Shown: one piece after another, positions 1 through 5,491 of the stretch
Numbering within the stretch: the stretch's first letter is position 1
Layout: every line of letters starts with the position of its first letter
Virus record (IMG/VR): IMGVR_UViG_3300047284_000539
Span: 1-25,981 of that record
DNA: 25,981 nt
Origin: a virus
Direction: 5' to 3' (one strand)
The notes under the pieces: model-generated
Seen by the model: the letters and a program-made list of their open reading frames with translations, nothing else
Databases searched by the model: none
What the model was told of the DNA's origin: nothing
Position numbers and translations under genes: made by a program

Positions 1-159
1 GGCAATTTCGTCTGTGAAGAGGATGCAACGAAGATCGAAGTGGTTGGCGACATGCGATCGATCTCGACTGGCGACATCATTCATAACCTCGATACGGATG
101 AGACTCATGTGGTGGATCGGTTTGGTTTTGTTAAGATTGATATGAAGGAGGCAGTATGA
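1..159 (+). CDS. hypothetical protein, 5' end outside window
   Basis: The reading frame is open from base 1 to a TGA at 157-159, giving the last 52 residues of a small protein (ends DMKEAV). No family is recognised. Its stop overlaps the next ATG (ATGA at 156-159), the same coupling used across this accessory region. The codons GGAGG near the end also supply the SD for the next gene. Function unknown. Confidence 0.6.
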   Translation, partial: GNFVCEEDATKIEVVGDMRSISTGDIIHNLDTDETHVVDRFGFVKIDMKEAV

Positions 160-308
160 GCTACATGCTAGTGGTTTTTGATAGGAATGGGCGCAGGGTA
201 TTTACCAAACTCTTCGAAGGCGTATCAGGGACTTTCATGCATGAGATCGCAAACGATTATAAGCATAAAGGTGGTCCTGGTGGTTATGTTAATTTTTACG
301 CAGTATAA
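156..308 (+). CDS. small hypothetical protein (50 aa)
   Basis: The ATG overlaps the previous stop and is preceded by GGAGG about 5 nt upstream. The product is a short soluble protein (MSYMLVVFDRNGRRVF...) with an N-terminal beta-strand-like segment and a Gly-rich stretch (KGGPGGY) near the C-terminus. No family recognised. It is the second gene of a tightly packed run, so it is probably real despite its size. Confidence 0.5.
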   Translation: MSYMLVVFDRNGRRVFTKLFEGVSGTFMHEIANDYKHKGGPGGYVNFYAV

Positions 309-323
309 AAAGGAAACTGTATA

Positions 324-488
324 ATGAGAACGATGAATGAATTAGTGAATGAGATTTTGAATTTGAATGATAACGACATGGAATTGCTTGCAGAAGCTCT
401 GGTGTGGTTTGGTGATAAGCAGGCAACAAAGCTTGAATTCCTTCTGCAATCGATGCAGATTGAGAAGAATGAAAAGGAATGTGTATAA
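324..488 (+). CDS. small hypothetical helical protein (54 aa)
   Basis: The start ATG lies behind AAGGAA (about 8 nt spacing). The product is acidic and mostly helical (MRTMNELVNEILNLND...), ending NEKECV. Its TAA stop overlaps the ATG of the next gene (TAATG). No known domain. Confidence 0.5.
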   Translation: MRTMNELVNEILNLNDNDMELLAEALVWFGDKQATKLEFLLQSMQIEKNEKECV

Positions 489-688
489 TGCCTAGTATGA
501 CTTATTGTATGTTTGAGAACACGGAGACTGAGCTCTCCCAATGCGTTGCTAACATGGAAGAGGCTGCGACATTCGAAGACCTCGATCTCAATCAGTATGA
601 GAGGACTGCTTTCCTTAGGATGCGAGAGCTCTGCAGGGAATTCTTAGCAGAACACGATCGCCTATTGGAGAGTATGCAAGATGAGTGA
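488..688 (+). CDS. small hypothetical acidic protein (66 aa)
   Basis: The chosen start is the ATG at 488 that overlaps the upstream TAA. An in-frame ATG at 479 would lie inside the previous gene, and AAGGAA at 475-480 fits the 488 start. The product is acidic and helical (EEAATFEDLDLNQYERT..., then RMRELCREFLAEHDRLLE) and may form a short coiled coil. Function unknown. It overlaps the next gene by 8 nt. Confidence 0.55.
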   Translation: MPSMTYCMFENTETELSQCVANMEEAATFEDLDLNQYERTAFLRMRELCREFLAEHDRLLESMQDE

Positions 689-857
689 CAGTCCTTATGT
701 TCTCACTAAACAGTATGTGGAAGCGCTATTAGCAGAGCATGACAATAAATGGCATATGGTAGTTGGTGTATTGGAATCTAATCTAGCTACAATGCTAGCA
801 GGCCACTACTCGCCTGAGAGGATGACTGCATATATCCAGGAACGGATTAAAGAGTAG
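681..857 (+). CDS. small hypothetical protein (58 aa)
   Basis: ATG 681 overlaps the end of the preceding gene and the frame ends with TAG at 855-857. The product (MSDSPYVLTKQYVEALLAEH...) is helical. No family recognised. It is the last coding gene before a gene-free stretch of about 1.3 kb holding tRNAs and structured RNA. Confidence 0.5.
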   Translation: MSDSPYVLTKQYVEALLAEHDNKWHMVVGVLESNLATMLAGHYSPERMTAYIQERIKE

Positions 858-893
858 CGCGCGCGGCTATATTACCCCGTAGTCCTTACAGTG

Positions 894-922
894 TTGATTG
901 CTATATAAGCCAGCAGTATAAT
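894..922 (+). promoter_or_regulatory. sigma70-type promoter for the tRNA / structured RNA region
   Basis: TTGATT (894-899), a 17-nt spacer, then a perfect TATAAT (917-922). The start of transcription is expected near 929. No gene follows for more than 1.2 kb, so the promoter should drive the RNA region and the tRNAs. Confidence 0.6.
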
Positions 923-1087
923 CCCTTCTGTGGGACACAAGGATTAATCAAGACAGGGACGGCTGCCAGACTGTCTGGATGACTTAGAGCAGGATCGAGC
1001 CTGGGAATGATCTAAAAGACAGGCACTATAGTGAAGTGTGTTGGTATGCTGGAACCCCCGGGGGATATATCGCTTGACAAGTTCTAT

Positions 1088-1161
1088 TCCGGTGTGGTAT
1101 AATGGCATTACGGCGGTCTCCAAAACCGTTGACGGGGGTTCGATTCCCTCCACCGGAGCCA
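1088..1161 (+). tRNA. tRNA-Trp (anticodon CCA)
   Basis: Acceptor stem TCCGGTG (1088-1094) pairs with CACCGGA (1151-1157), discriminator G1158, CCA tail encoded at 1159-1161. The D arm is GTA/TAC around TAATGGCAT. The anticodon loop is CTCCAAA, giving anticodon CCA, and the T loop is TTCGATT on a GGGGG/CCCTC stem. The CCA tail also forms the start of a 16-bp helix with 1279-1294. Confidence 0.95.
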
Positions 1162-1294
1162 TATTGAAGCACATTCGACACTGCGGCGTTCTGTCCATCC
1201 CTGATTCGAAGCAGGATATCGCCAAGCATTTCAAGCCCCGGTCGCTCCGGTCTGGTGCCTAAAAAAGAGATGGAAGAGTGTGTTTCAATATGGT
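1158..1294 (+). repeat. long inverted repeat A (16-bp helix starting in the tRNA-Trp CCA tail)
   Basis: Bases 1158-1173 (GCCATATTGAAGCACA) pair with 1279-1294 (TGTGTTTCAATATGGT), 14 Watson-Crick and 2 G-U pairs. The enclosed 105 nt hold a further hairpin (ATCC...GGAT inside GGCG...CGCC, about 1184-1222) and CCGG/CCGG. The 5' arm shares TGAAGCACATT with element C. Confidence 0.7.
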
Positions 1295-1307
1295 AAGAGT
1301 TCCGTAG

Positions 1308-1405
1308 CTAGTGACGATACACTAGACGCTACCTATTTCGATAGAATAGGCGGGTTATGCATTACACGATAATAATGCTTAGTAAGACACCTGACTGATA
1401 GGTGT
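1308..1405 (+). repeat. run of four perfect 6-bp hairpins
   Basis: Four hairpins follow each other with 6-8 nt loops: CTAGTG/CACTAG (1308-1325), CCTATT/AATAGG (1332-1350), GCATTA/TAATGC (1359-1378), ACACCT/AGGTGT (1387-1405). Such density is not expected by chance and supports a folded RNA rather than a decayed gene. GAGTGG/CCACTC (1428-1468) continues the series. Confidence 0.65.
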
Positions 1406-1468
1406 ATGACGGGGGAATAACAACCCAGAGTGGGGCCGGTATGCCTTGATACAGCTCAGTGGCCACTC

Positions 1469-1560
1469 ACCATATCCAAACGCATTGAGATTCGGAGTGA
1501 TCAACCGCGGCAATGCAGACAGCAGGAGATGAGCGACCTGCCAGTGCGTTTGGATATGGT
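1469..1560 (+). repeat. long inverted repeat B (perfect 16-bp helix)
   Basis: ACCATATCCAAACGCA (1469-1484) is the exact reverse complement of 1545-1560. The 60-nt interior has GCAGG/CCTGC (1522-1541) and TTGA/TCAA (1485-1504). The ends (ACCATA / TATGGT) match those of elements A and C. Confidence 0.75.
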
Positions 1561-1732
1561 AACGCCGAGTTCCAGTGCTGGTGATGTACATCAGCCCACA
1601 CCATTGCGGTAACAAATGGGGATCGACACAGGCCATACAGGTGTCAGGTATTTGTCTACACCCATGGTAGACATGACGGTGGATCACGACCCAGACAGGG
1701 GCCGGTGGAATTGAACAGCCCGGTAGCCTGTC

Positions 1733-1849
1733 ACCATAGTGAAGCACATTGCTCTCAGCAACACAGAGCATCCGCGGAGAGGACTGATCACGCTGGATTA
1801 TTTATCCAGGCTGCACATTCGACGACTCAGCAGTGTGCTTCACTATGGT
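1733..1849 (+). repeat. long inverted repeat C (perfect 16-bp helix) directly before tRNA-Tyr
   Basis: ACCATAGTGAAGCACA (1733-1748) is the exact reverse complement of 1834-1849. The interior has hairpins TGCTCT/AGAGCA (1750-1770) and CTGGAT/ATCCAG (1793-1809). It ends 5 nt before the tRNA-Tyr acceptor stem. Confidence 0.75.
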
Positions 1850-1854
1850 TTAAT

Positions 1855-1939
1855 GGATGACGGGCGGCATTGGCGACCGCAGCAGACTGTAAATCTGTAC
1901 TCTTTAGAGCATGGGGTTCGAATCCCTGGTCATCCACCA
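1855..1939 (+). tRNA. tRNA-Tyr (anticodon GTA), long variable arm
   Basis: Acceptor GGATGAC (1855-1861) pairs with GTCATCC (1929-1935), discriminator A, CCA encoded at 1937-1939. The anticodon loop is CTGTAAA on GCAGA/TCTGT, so GTA. The variable arm folds as CTCTTTAGAG, the class II arm expected of bacterial tRNA-Tyr. The T loop is TTCGAAT. Confidence 0.95.
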
Positions 1940-1948
1940 AAGCTTCAT

Positions 1949-2025
1949 TCCCCAGTAGCACAGTTGGTAGTTGCGCGGCACTGTTAATGCCGATGTCGTT
2001 CGTTCGAACCGAACCTGGGGAGCCA
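1949..2025 (+). tRNA. tRNA-Asn (anticodon GTT)
   Basis: Acceptor TCCCCAG (1949-1955) pairs with CTGGGGA (2015-2021), discriminator G, CCA encoded at 2023-2025. The anticodon arm is CGGCA CTGTTAA TGCCG, anticodon GTT. The T arm GTTCG/CGAAC is perfect. Confidence 0.95.
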
Positions 2026-2030
2026 TTTAT

Positions 2031-2108
2031 AGTACGGTGGCAGAGTGGTCAAATGCAGCGGTCCGCAAAACCGTAAAGCCGTGAGTTCGAATCTCACCCG
2101 TACTTCCA
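2031..2108 (+). tRNA. tRNA-Cys (anticodon GCA) with C at position 33
   Basis: Acceptor AGTACGG (2031-2037) pairs with CCGTACT (2098-2104); discriminator T2105 is the known Cys identity base; CCA encoded at 2106-2108. The anticodon arm is GCGGT CCGCAAA ACCGT, so the anticodon is GCA. Position 33 (base 2064) is C instead of the nearly universal U. The T arm GTGAG/CTCAC is perfect. It may be a working odd tRNA or a decaying one. Confidence 0.88.
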
Positions 2109-2155
2109 TCAAAAAAACCCTCTAAAATCAATTAGATAGAAAAGGCATGAACCTG

Positions 2156-2183
2156 TTGTCTTTTTCATGAAACCAAGTATAGT
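2156..2183 (+). promoter_or_regulatory. sigma70-type promoter, start predicted at the ATG
   Basis: TTGTCT (2156-2161), 16-nt spacer, TATAGT (2178-2183). The next ATG (2191) lies 7 nt after the -10 box, where transcription should begin, and no SD is possible before it. Confidence 0.5.
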
Positions 2184-2190
2184 GGTTTGT

Positions 2191-2418
2191 ATGGAAACAA
2201 TGACAACAACTGATTACAGCCTGATTGCTGAGTACACGCGTCATGGCGGTGCATATGATCGCGGATCTGCCGATGCATGGTATGGCCGTCAATATCAACC
2301 TCACTACTTCAAGGGTGCTTCATACGAGTCTGAGCGTGTGGATGCATTGACTGCTGAAGAATTAGAAGCCTACAATCAAGGCTACAATGAAACTCCCTTT
2401 CAACAGAAGGAATGGTAA
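2191..2418 (+). CDS. hypothetical protein, probable leaderless start (75 aa)
   Basis: The start at 2191 is chosen because an upstream in-frame ATG at 2167 lies between the -35 and -10 boxes. The ATG is at the expected transcription start, so the mRNA is probably leaderless; ATG 2200 is the alternative. The product is polar and rich in Tyr, Gly and Glu (GGAYDRGSADAWYGRQYQP, then a C-terminal EEL.AYNQGYNE). It resembles small phage proteins with a DRGSADAYYGR-type core but has no known role. First gene of a six-gene unit ending at the 3421 terminator. Confidence 0.6.
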   Translation: METMTTTDYSLIAEYTRHGGAYDRGSADAWYGRQYQPHYFKGASYESERVDALTAEELEAYNQGYNETPFQQKEW

Positions 2419-2419
2419 T

Positions 2420-2632
2420 ATGAACTGGGATCTCGAAGGCCTTCGTATCAATGGCCTCTATATGGGTCTGTTCCCTATCAGTGGCAAAGTAGATCTAAGT
2501 CGTGTACAGTATGGGGGTGAAGTGATCCATCATGTTGCTCTCGATCAGCCCATCAAAGTATACGGCTCAATCCGTGACCGTATTATCCTAGAGCATAAGT
2601 TTGTTAACCGAGTATTGGACGATAACGAATAA
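2420..2632 (+). CDS. hypothetical protein with short beta-rich core (70 aa)
   Basis: ATG 2420 follows AAGGAA (2407-2412); a longer in-frame start inside the previous gene (2387) is less likely. The protein (MNWDLEGLRINGLYMGLFPI...) has alternating hydrophobic residues, typical of a small beta-barrel or sheet, with LDQPIKVYGSIRDRIIL near the C-terminus. Function unknown. Its TAA overlaps the next ATG. Confidence 0.6.
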   Translation: MNWDLEGLRINGLYMGLFPISGKVDLSRVQYGGEVIHHVALDQPIKVYGSIRDRIILEHKFVNRVLDDNE

Positions 2633-2829
2633 TGGACAAGTACTACTTTTACAAACGATTCAAAGACGGCAATGTCTCTATTGTCTGGGATCTCTCTAAG
2701 GCTGCCGCAGCTAAACGCTATCAGCGCTACAGCAAAGATCCCGATGTTGGTGTGGAAGCATGGGGATGGCATCCTCAGAACGGCTCTATCACACAAAAGC
2801 TTCTAGAAAAAGCTGAAAGATCTATATGA
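2632..2829 (+). CDS. hypothetical small basic protein (65 aa)
   Basis: Starts in a TAATG overlap and ends in an ATGA overlap with the next gene. Basic N-terminal half (KYYFYKRFKDGN...AAAAKRYQRYSK), then a Trp-containing segment EAWGWHP. No family recognised. Position inside a fully coupled operon supports it. Confidence 0.6.
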   Translation: MDKYYFYKRFKDGNVSIVWDLSKAAAAKRYQRYSKDPDVGVEAWGWHPQNGSITQKLLEKAERSI

Positions 2830-3047
2830 AGACAATTGTCCATGTCAACCAGCATGTGATTAGATCCAATCTGAAGAACAATACCCAGGATCCCGTGCTT
2901 ACTGTTAAGACCTATAAGAACAATACCTATGCACATCAGGTAGAGATCAAGGGGCCAAGCAGAATCGTATACTCTCCAGATAAACCACTATCATGCGGTG
3001 CGCGTGTATGGATAGAGACAGATGATGAGGTTGTGATTTTAAAATGA
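2826..3047 (+). CDS. hypothetical small beta-rich protein (73 aa)
   Basis: ATG overlaps the preceding stop. Alternating polar and hydrophobic residues with a DKPLSCGARVWIETDDEV segment suggest a compact beta fold. Its first codons (ATGAAGACAAT, MKTIV) match those of the next gene at 3044, perhaps a shared start module. Function unknown. Confidence 0.6.
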   Translation: MKTIVHVNQHVIRSNLKNNTQDPVLTVKTYKNNTYAHQVEIKGPSRIVYSPDKPLSCGARVWIETDDEVVILK

Positions 3048-3247
3048 AGACAATAGTAGCAATGTTGATTTCTGCTGCCATAGGATGGATGATTGCTTCT
3101 GTCTACCTAAAAACTGAAGTAGACCAAATCCGGGAATCATACAATCGTGGATGGAAAGATGCTCTCAATGCAGAGAAACCTTCCGAACGCTTGGAATATG
3201 TCTGCGCAGCTCTCTGGTTCAATAAACAAGTAGATGAACCACGCTGA
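3044..3247 (+). CDS. small single-pass membrane protein (67 aa)
   Basis: Residues about 3-22 (IVAMLISAAIGWMIASVY) form one transmembrane helix or an uncleaved signal anchor. The rest is a charged domain with IRESYNRGWKDAL, expected in the periplasm or cytoplasm depending on topology. Not a recognised spanin: the lipobox and long coiled coil are absent. Overlaps both neighbours. Confidence 0.6.
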   Translation: MKTIVAMLISAAIGWMIASVYLKTEVDQIRESYNRGWKDALNAEKPSERLEYVCAALWFNKQVDEPR

Positions 3248-3431
3248 CCTATTGATCGAAAGAGACCAACTAAGATCTACGATCATCGAGATTGAGCGCT
3301 CATTGATCAATGATCGTAATAACCACTACCTACGAAATCATGCGAGAGAAGCAAGAAAAAAACTCCACAATATCAATGAGATACTTGCGCACCTAACCCC
3401 GCAGAATACCGTTCCCCCCTGCCGCAGCTAG
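3234..3431 (+). CDS. small coiled-coil protein (65 aa)
   Basis: The ATG lies inside the end of the previous gene, with a weak SD, so translation is probably coupled. Helical and charged (LIERDQLRSTIIEIERSLI, REARKKLHNINEILAHL), a likely dimeric coiled coil. The last codons and the TAG stop run into the terminator hairpin at 3421. Function unknown. Confidence 0.55.
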   Translation: MNHADLLIERDQLRSTIIEIERSLINDRNNHYLRNHAREARKKLHNINEILAHLTPQNTVPPCRS

Positions 3432-3447
3432 CTGCGGCTTTTTTTTT
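3421..3447 (+). terminator. rho-independent terminator
   Basis: GCCGCAG CTAG CTGCGGC (3421-3438), a 7-bp GC-rich stem, is followed directly by nine T. It closes the 2191-3431 operon and overlaps that operon's last stop codon. Confidence 0.92.
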
Positions 3448-3483
3448 CCTGTAAAATCAGAACGTTAGAATAACCAAACCCTG

Positions 3484-3512
3484 TTGACGTTTTGGCCAGA
3501 TTGACCTATACT
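3484..3512 (+). promoter_or_regulatory. sigma70-type promoter
   Basis: TTGACG (3484-3489), 17-nt spacer, TATACT (3507-3512), just after the terminator. The expected start falls at 3519-3520, on the ATG at 3520. Confidence 0.7.
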
Positions 3513-3519
3513 TATTCTC

Positions 3520-3630
3520 ATGATGAAAACAAACGGAACCTTGAAAGCAAGTCTGGTGGCACTGGTGATCAGTGCTGGTCTCTTCGTAATATGGACACTC
3601 GGTACGGGTGATTTTTGGAGGATTATCTAA
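3520..3630 (+). CDS. membrane micropeptide, probable leaderless start (36 aa)
   Basis: ATG ATG begins 7 nt after the -10 box, so the mRNA would start at or next to the initiation codon. The peptide has a basic start (MMKTNGTLKAS) and one hydrophobic helix (residues about 12-27, LVALVISAGLFVIWTL). The TAA overlaps the next ATG. Too short for family assignment. If not translated, it is the 5' leader of the next gene. Confidence 0.45.
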   Translation: MMKTNGTLKASLVALVISAGLFVIWTLGTGDFWRII

Positions 3631-3932
3631 TGTTGGTAATTAGCACACAATATAGAGAGAATTACGGAACACCTGACGCTCCTTATTGGAAGAATAAGGG
3701 TGGGTTTTGCTACAAGGTGCTGAATGCTCCTATAGGGATGAACATTGGTGAGATTGCAAAGGTATGCGATATCGAGTATAAGAGCGATATGAGCGAAGAG
3801 TATATCATTTGCTGGTCTCATCAGGATGATGAGTGGTTGTCACCCTTTGAGAAGGAGCAATTGGAATATGATGGCAAGATCACGTACTATGAGCCATTGA
3901 TTGATTATAACGAGATTGTGGAGGCTGTATGA
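3630..3932 (+). CDS. conserved phage hypothetical protein (100 aa)
   Basis: ATG 3630 sits in a TAATG overlap, behind GGAGG (8-nt spacing); this is preferred over an upstream TTG at 3615. The N-terminal pattern LVISTQYRENYG...YWKNKGG recurs in many phage small proteins. The C-terminal part (YIICWSHQDDEWLSP) is acidic. Function unknown. Main gene of the short unit started by the promoter at 3484. Confidence 0.7.
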   Translation: MLVISTQYRENYGTPDAPYWKNKGGFCYKVLNAPIGMNIGEIAKVCDIEYKSDMSEEYIICWSHQDDEWLSPFEKEQLEYDGKITYYEPLIDYNEIVEAV

Positions 3933-4174
3933 GTGTGGATGTTGATTTTATAGAATCAGAGATGGTTTCTATTGAAAGGGAGCTTGCTAAGTTGGAAATA
4001 GCTAAGCGCTATTTGAATGAAGCAGTGACCTATTTGAATAGCACTTACTTCTTAGATGGTGCGAGCGATGTTGTTGATATAATCAATCGTCTAGAAGACC
4101 ATATCGAAGAGAATCAGATACGGCTAGAAGAACTTGACGATAGACTAGCAATCATTGACGCGTTTGGTGGTTGA
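3929..4174 (+). CDS. coiled-coil hypothetical protein (81 aa)
   Basis: ATGA overlap with the previous gene. Almost entirely helical: residues 5-35 (ESEMVSIERELAKLEIAK...) and 45-75 (INRLEDHIEENQIRLEELD) form two heptad-rich segments joined by a short linker, a likely antiparallel or dimeric coiled coil. Acidic. Function unknown. Confidence 0.65.
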   Translation: MSVDVDFIESEMVSIERELAKLEIAKRYLNEAVTYLNSTYFLDGASDVVDIINRLEDHIEENQIRLEELDDRLAIIDAFGG

Positions 4175-4181
4175 GGAACTA

Positions 4182-4349
4182 ATGATGACCGAAGTAATGA
4201 CACTTGCAAGACGCCGCACATTGGCTCATATCAAACATCAGCAAAAACAATTGAACCAAGTGTTGCGCACACGGAGATCCACCAAGTTCGATTCAAAGAA
4301 ACAGAAAAAGCTTGATCGGATCATGCGTGCGGAGTATTCGGAGGAATGA
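4182..4349 (+). CDS. small strongly basic protein (55 aa)
   Basis: ATG 4182 (or ATG 4185) lies behind GAGG at 4173-4176, preferred over the in-frame TTG at 4155 inside the previous gene. Very rich in Lys, Arg, His and Gln (ARRRTLAHIKHQQKQL, then KFDSKKQKKLDR). Such charge fits nucleic-acid binding, but that is inference only. Confidence 0.6.
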   Translation: MMTEVMTLARRRTLAHIKHQQKQLNQVLRTRRSTKFDSKKQKKLDRIMRAEYSEE

Positions 4350-4403
4350 ATAACCATATAGGCGCCCGCCAAAACCTCATGAAACCACAGGGTGACCAAC
4401 TAG

Positions 4404-4432
4404 TTGACTTTGGAACGTTTTTATCAGATAAT
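4404..4432 (+). promoter_or_regulatory. sigma70-type promoter
   Basis: TTGACT (4404-4409), 17-nt spacer, GATAAT (4427-4432). It lies in the gap after the gene ending at 4349 and before the SD-led ATG at 4460. The start is expected near 4439. Confidence 0.6.
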
Positions 4433-4459
4433 ATTCATATGATCAATCAGGAGAGCACA

Positions 4460-4609
4460 ATGAACGAAGAGATTATCAATTACGAATTGCAGGAGATTGC
4501 TAATCAGGTAGCATTTGAGTCGTCGATTATCTACTGCGACTTTTTGGATGAGGATTGGCTGGCAGCTGCAATGCAGACCTTTAACATTGGCCCAGGATGG
4601 GATGACTGA
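4460..4609 (+). CDS. small acidic hypothetical protein (49 aa)
   Basis: ATG 4460 has AGGAG 6 nt upstream and lies about 21 nt after the expected transcription start, so it is preferred. In-frame alternatives are ATG 4439 (6 nt after the -10 box, possibly leaderless) and ATG 4346 (overlaps the previous stop but would encode the promoter). The product is acidic (MNEEIINYELQEIANQV...DFLDEDWL). Function unknown. Confidence 0.55.
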   Translation: MNEEIINYELQEIANQVAFESSIIYCDFLDEDWLAAAMQTFNIGPGWDD

Positions 4610-4824
4610 TGTTTCAAGCTAAGTGGAAGACAGATTATATTGAGGAACAGATGGGTTACTTTTCAGATTTAGATATTCAATTTCAAGAACGTATTGCCGA
4701 AGAAGTAAACAAAGGCTTCGATACTCGAGACGAGATGAATGAAGTGTTTCGTGAGATTGCTGACGAATTCGATGTATCACCTGATCATGTGTGGCGTACT
4801 TACTATAGTGGGGAGTGGAAGTAA
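4609..4824 (+). CDS. small acidic helical protein (71 aa)
   Basis: Starts in a TGATG overlap and ends in a TAATG overlap. Acidic helices (IAEEVNKGFDTRDEMNEVF, REIADEFDVSPDHVWRTYY); the second half resembles a short helix-turn-helix-like segment, but this is too weak to call DNA binding. Function unknown. Confidence 0.6.
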   Translation: MFQAKWKTDYIEEQMGYFSDLDIQFQERIAEEVNKGFDTRDEMNEVFREIADEFDVSPDHVWRTYYSGEWK

Positions 4825-5288
4825 TGGAATACAAGATTACAGACGATGATTTCAAAGATATCCATAACGGCTTGTACCATCTTCGTCGGGTGCAAGAATC
4901 TGCCGGTGACCTGTTAAGCGAAAGGTTGATGAAGGATATCAACAAAGCTCTCAAGTATCTTGAGAAGGGTACCAAGAGGGTTTATGATCAGGAGAGAAAA
5001 TACTTTGATGATAAGATGGACTACTTCTCTCGTGTTCAGGAAGATAATGGGTTCAAAAGTATTTGGTCTATCAATAAAGTAGACGACATTAGAGCTTTGT
5101 CTGGATATACTGGCAAACGTGTTAGAGTTAATGGAGAAATTTTTCTTCTGAAAAATTCAGCACCTTCTTGGTTGGAACTCTGGGAAGTGATCGATCATGC
5201 CATCGTAACTCAAAATGACTATCACATCTTCATTGAACAGTTTGAGCAAGAAGATAAAGACACCATTGTGGTCTGGTTAGGAAGCTGA
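4824..5288 (+). CDS. hypothetical protein (154 aa)
   Basis: ATG 4824 overlaps the previous TAA, with GGAG/GGAA upstream; an in-frame GTG at 4815 is less likely. Residues 1-75 are helical and charged. From about 80 the protein turns beta-rich (GYTGKRVRVNGEIFLL..., WLELWEVIDHA, DTIVVWLGS). No domain recognised. Overlaps the next gene (TGATG). Confidence 0.65.
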   Translation: MEYKITDDDFKDIHNGLYHLRRVQESAGDLLSERLMKDINKALKYLEKGTKRVYDQERKYFDDKMDYFSRVQEDNGFKSIWSINKVDDIRALSGYTGKRVRVNGEIFLLKNSAPSWLELWEVIDHAIVTQNDYHIFIEQFEQEDKDTIVVWLGS

Positions 5289-5491
5289 TGATCATCTGTT
5301 CCTGTGGTCACGAAGTACCAGACTTTGACCATTTGTTTACAGTTACAGCAAAATCTGTTGATCGAATGGGTGAGAAGGCGTTATCATATATGACGGTCTG
5401 TGGTGCTTGTGAAGATGGTTACCGACAGAGAGGTGCAATTTTTGATAATCAAGACGATGGCTTTAAGTGGCTAGAGGAAGAGAAATGGTAG
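5288..5491 (+). CDS. small zinc-ribbon-like protein (67 aa)
   Basis: Two cysteine pairs, CSCGHE at residues 4-9 and VCGAC near residue 38, fit a small zinc-binding ribbon; the pattern MII.SCGHEV.DFD followed by a central C..C and a WLEEEKW-like end is common in phage small proteins. Metal binding is inferred from spacing; no biochemical role is known. Overlaps both neighbours by a few bases. Confidence 0.7.
   Translation: MIICSCGHEVPDFDHLFTVTAKSVDRMGEKALSYMTVCGACEDGYRQRGAIFDNQDDGFKWLEEEKW

Larger units (their letters stand above)
929..1850 (+). ncRNA. candidate large structured phage ncRNA (GOLLD/ROOL-like or new), with embedded tRNA-Trp
   Basis: Seen: about 920 nt without a credible ORF, behind a good promoter. 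It contains three long helices with almost the same ends (1158-1173/1279-1294, 1469-1484/1545-1560, 1733-1748/1834-1849; 16 bp each, the last two perfect) and at least ten short perfect hairpins. These include 1308-1325, 1332-1350, 1359-1378, 1387-1405, 1601-1619, 1653-1673, 1694-1732 and 1750-1770. tRNA-Trp lies inside and three tRNAs follow. Known: GOLLD and ROOL are large, highly folded RNAs of phages and prophages often found beside or around tRNAs. Inferred: this is one of these or an unrelated class. The ends are approximate and assignment to a named class is not established. Confidence 0.5.

Noticed and set aside
1074-1103. TTGACA and TATAAT with 18-nt spacing overlapping tRNA-Trp
   Set aside because: The TATAAT is the D arm and loop of the tRNA itself, so a start there would cut the tRNA. 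Most likely chance.
858-1854. CRISPR array or simple tandem repeat
   Set aside because: The related segments are long-helix arms in inverted orientation with unequal interiors, not regular repeats with unique spacers.
944-1987. ORFs of 60-130 codons on both strands across the RNA region
   Set aside because: They overlap tRNAs and hairpins on both strands, have no SD and no protein-like composition; they arise because the folded RNA has few stop codons.
3044-3431. Spanin pair (Rz/Rz1-like) from the membrane protein and the overlapping coiled-coil gene
   Set aside because: No lipobox in the second frame and no proline-rich outer-membrane part; the resemblance is only a membrane gene overlapped by another small gene.
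4346-4459. Upstream start (ATG 4346) for the gene at 4460
   Set aside because: SD spacing is 1 nt, and the extension would encode the 4404 promoter and has no protein-like pattern.
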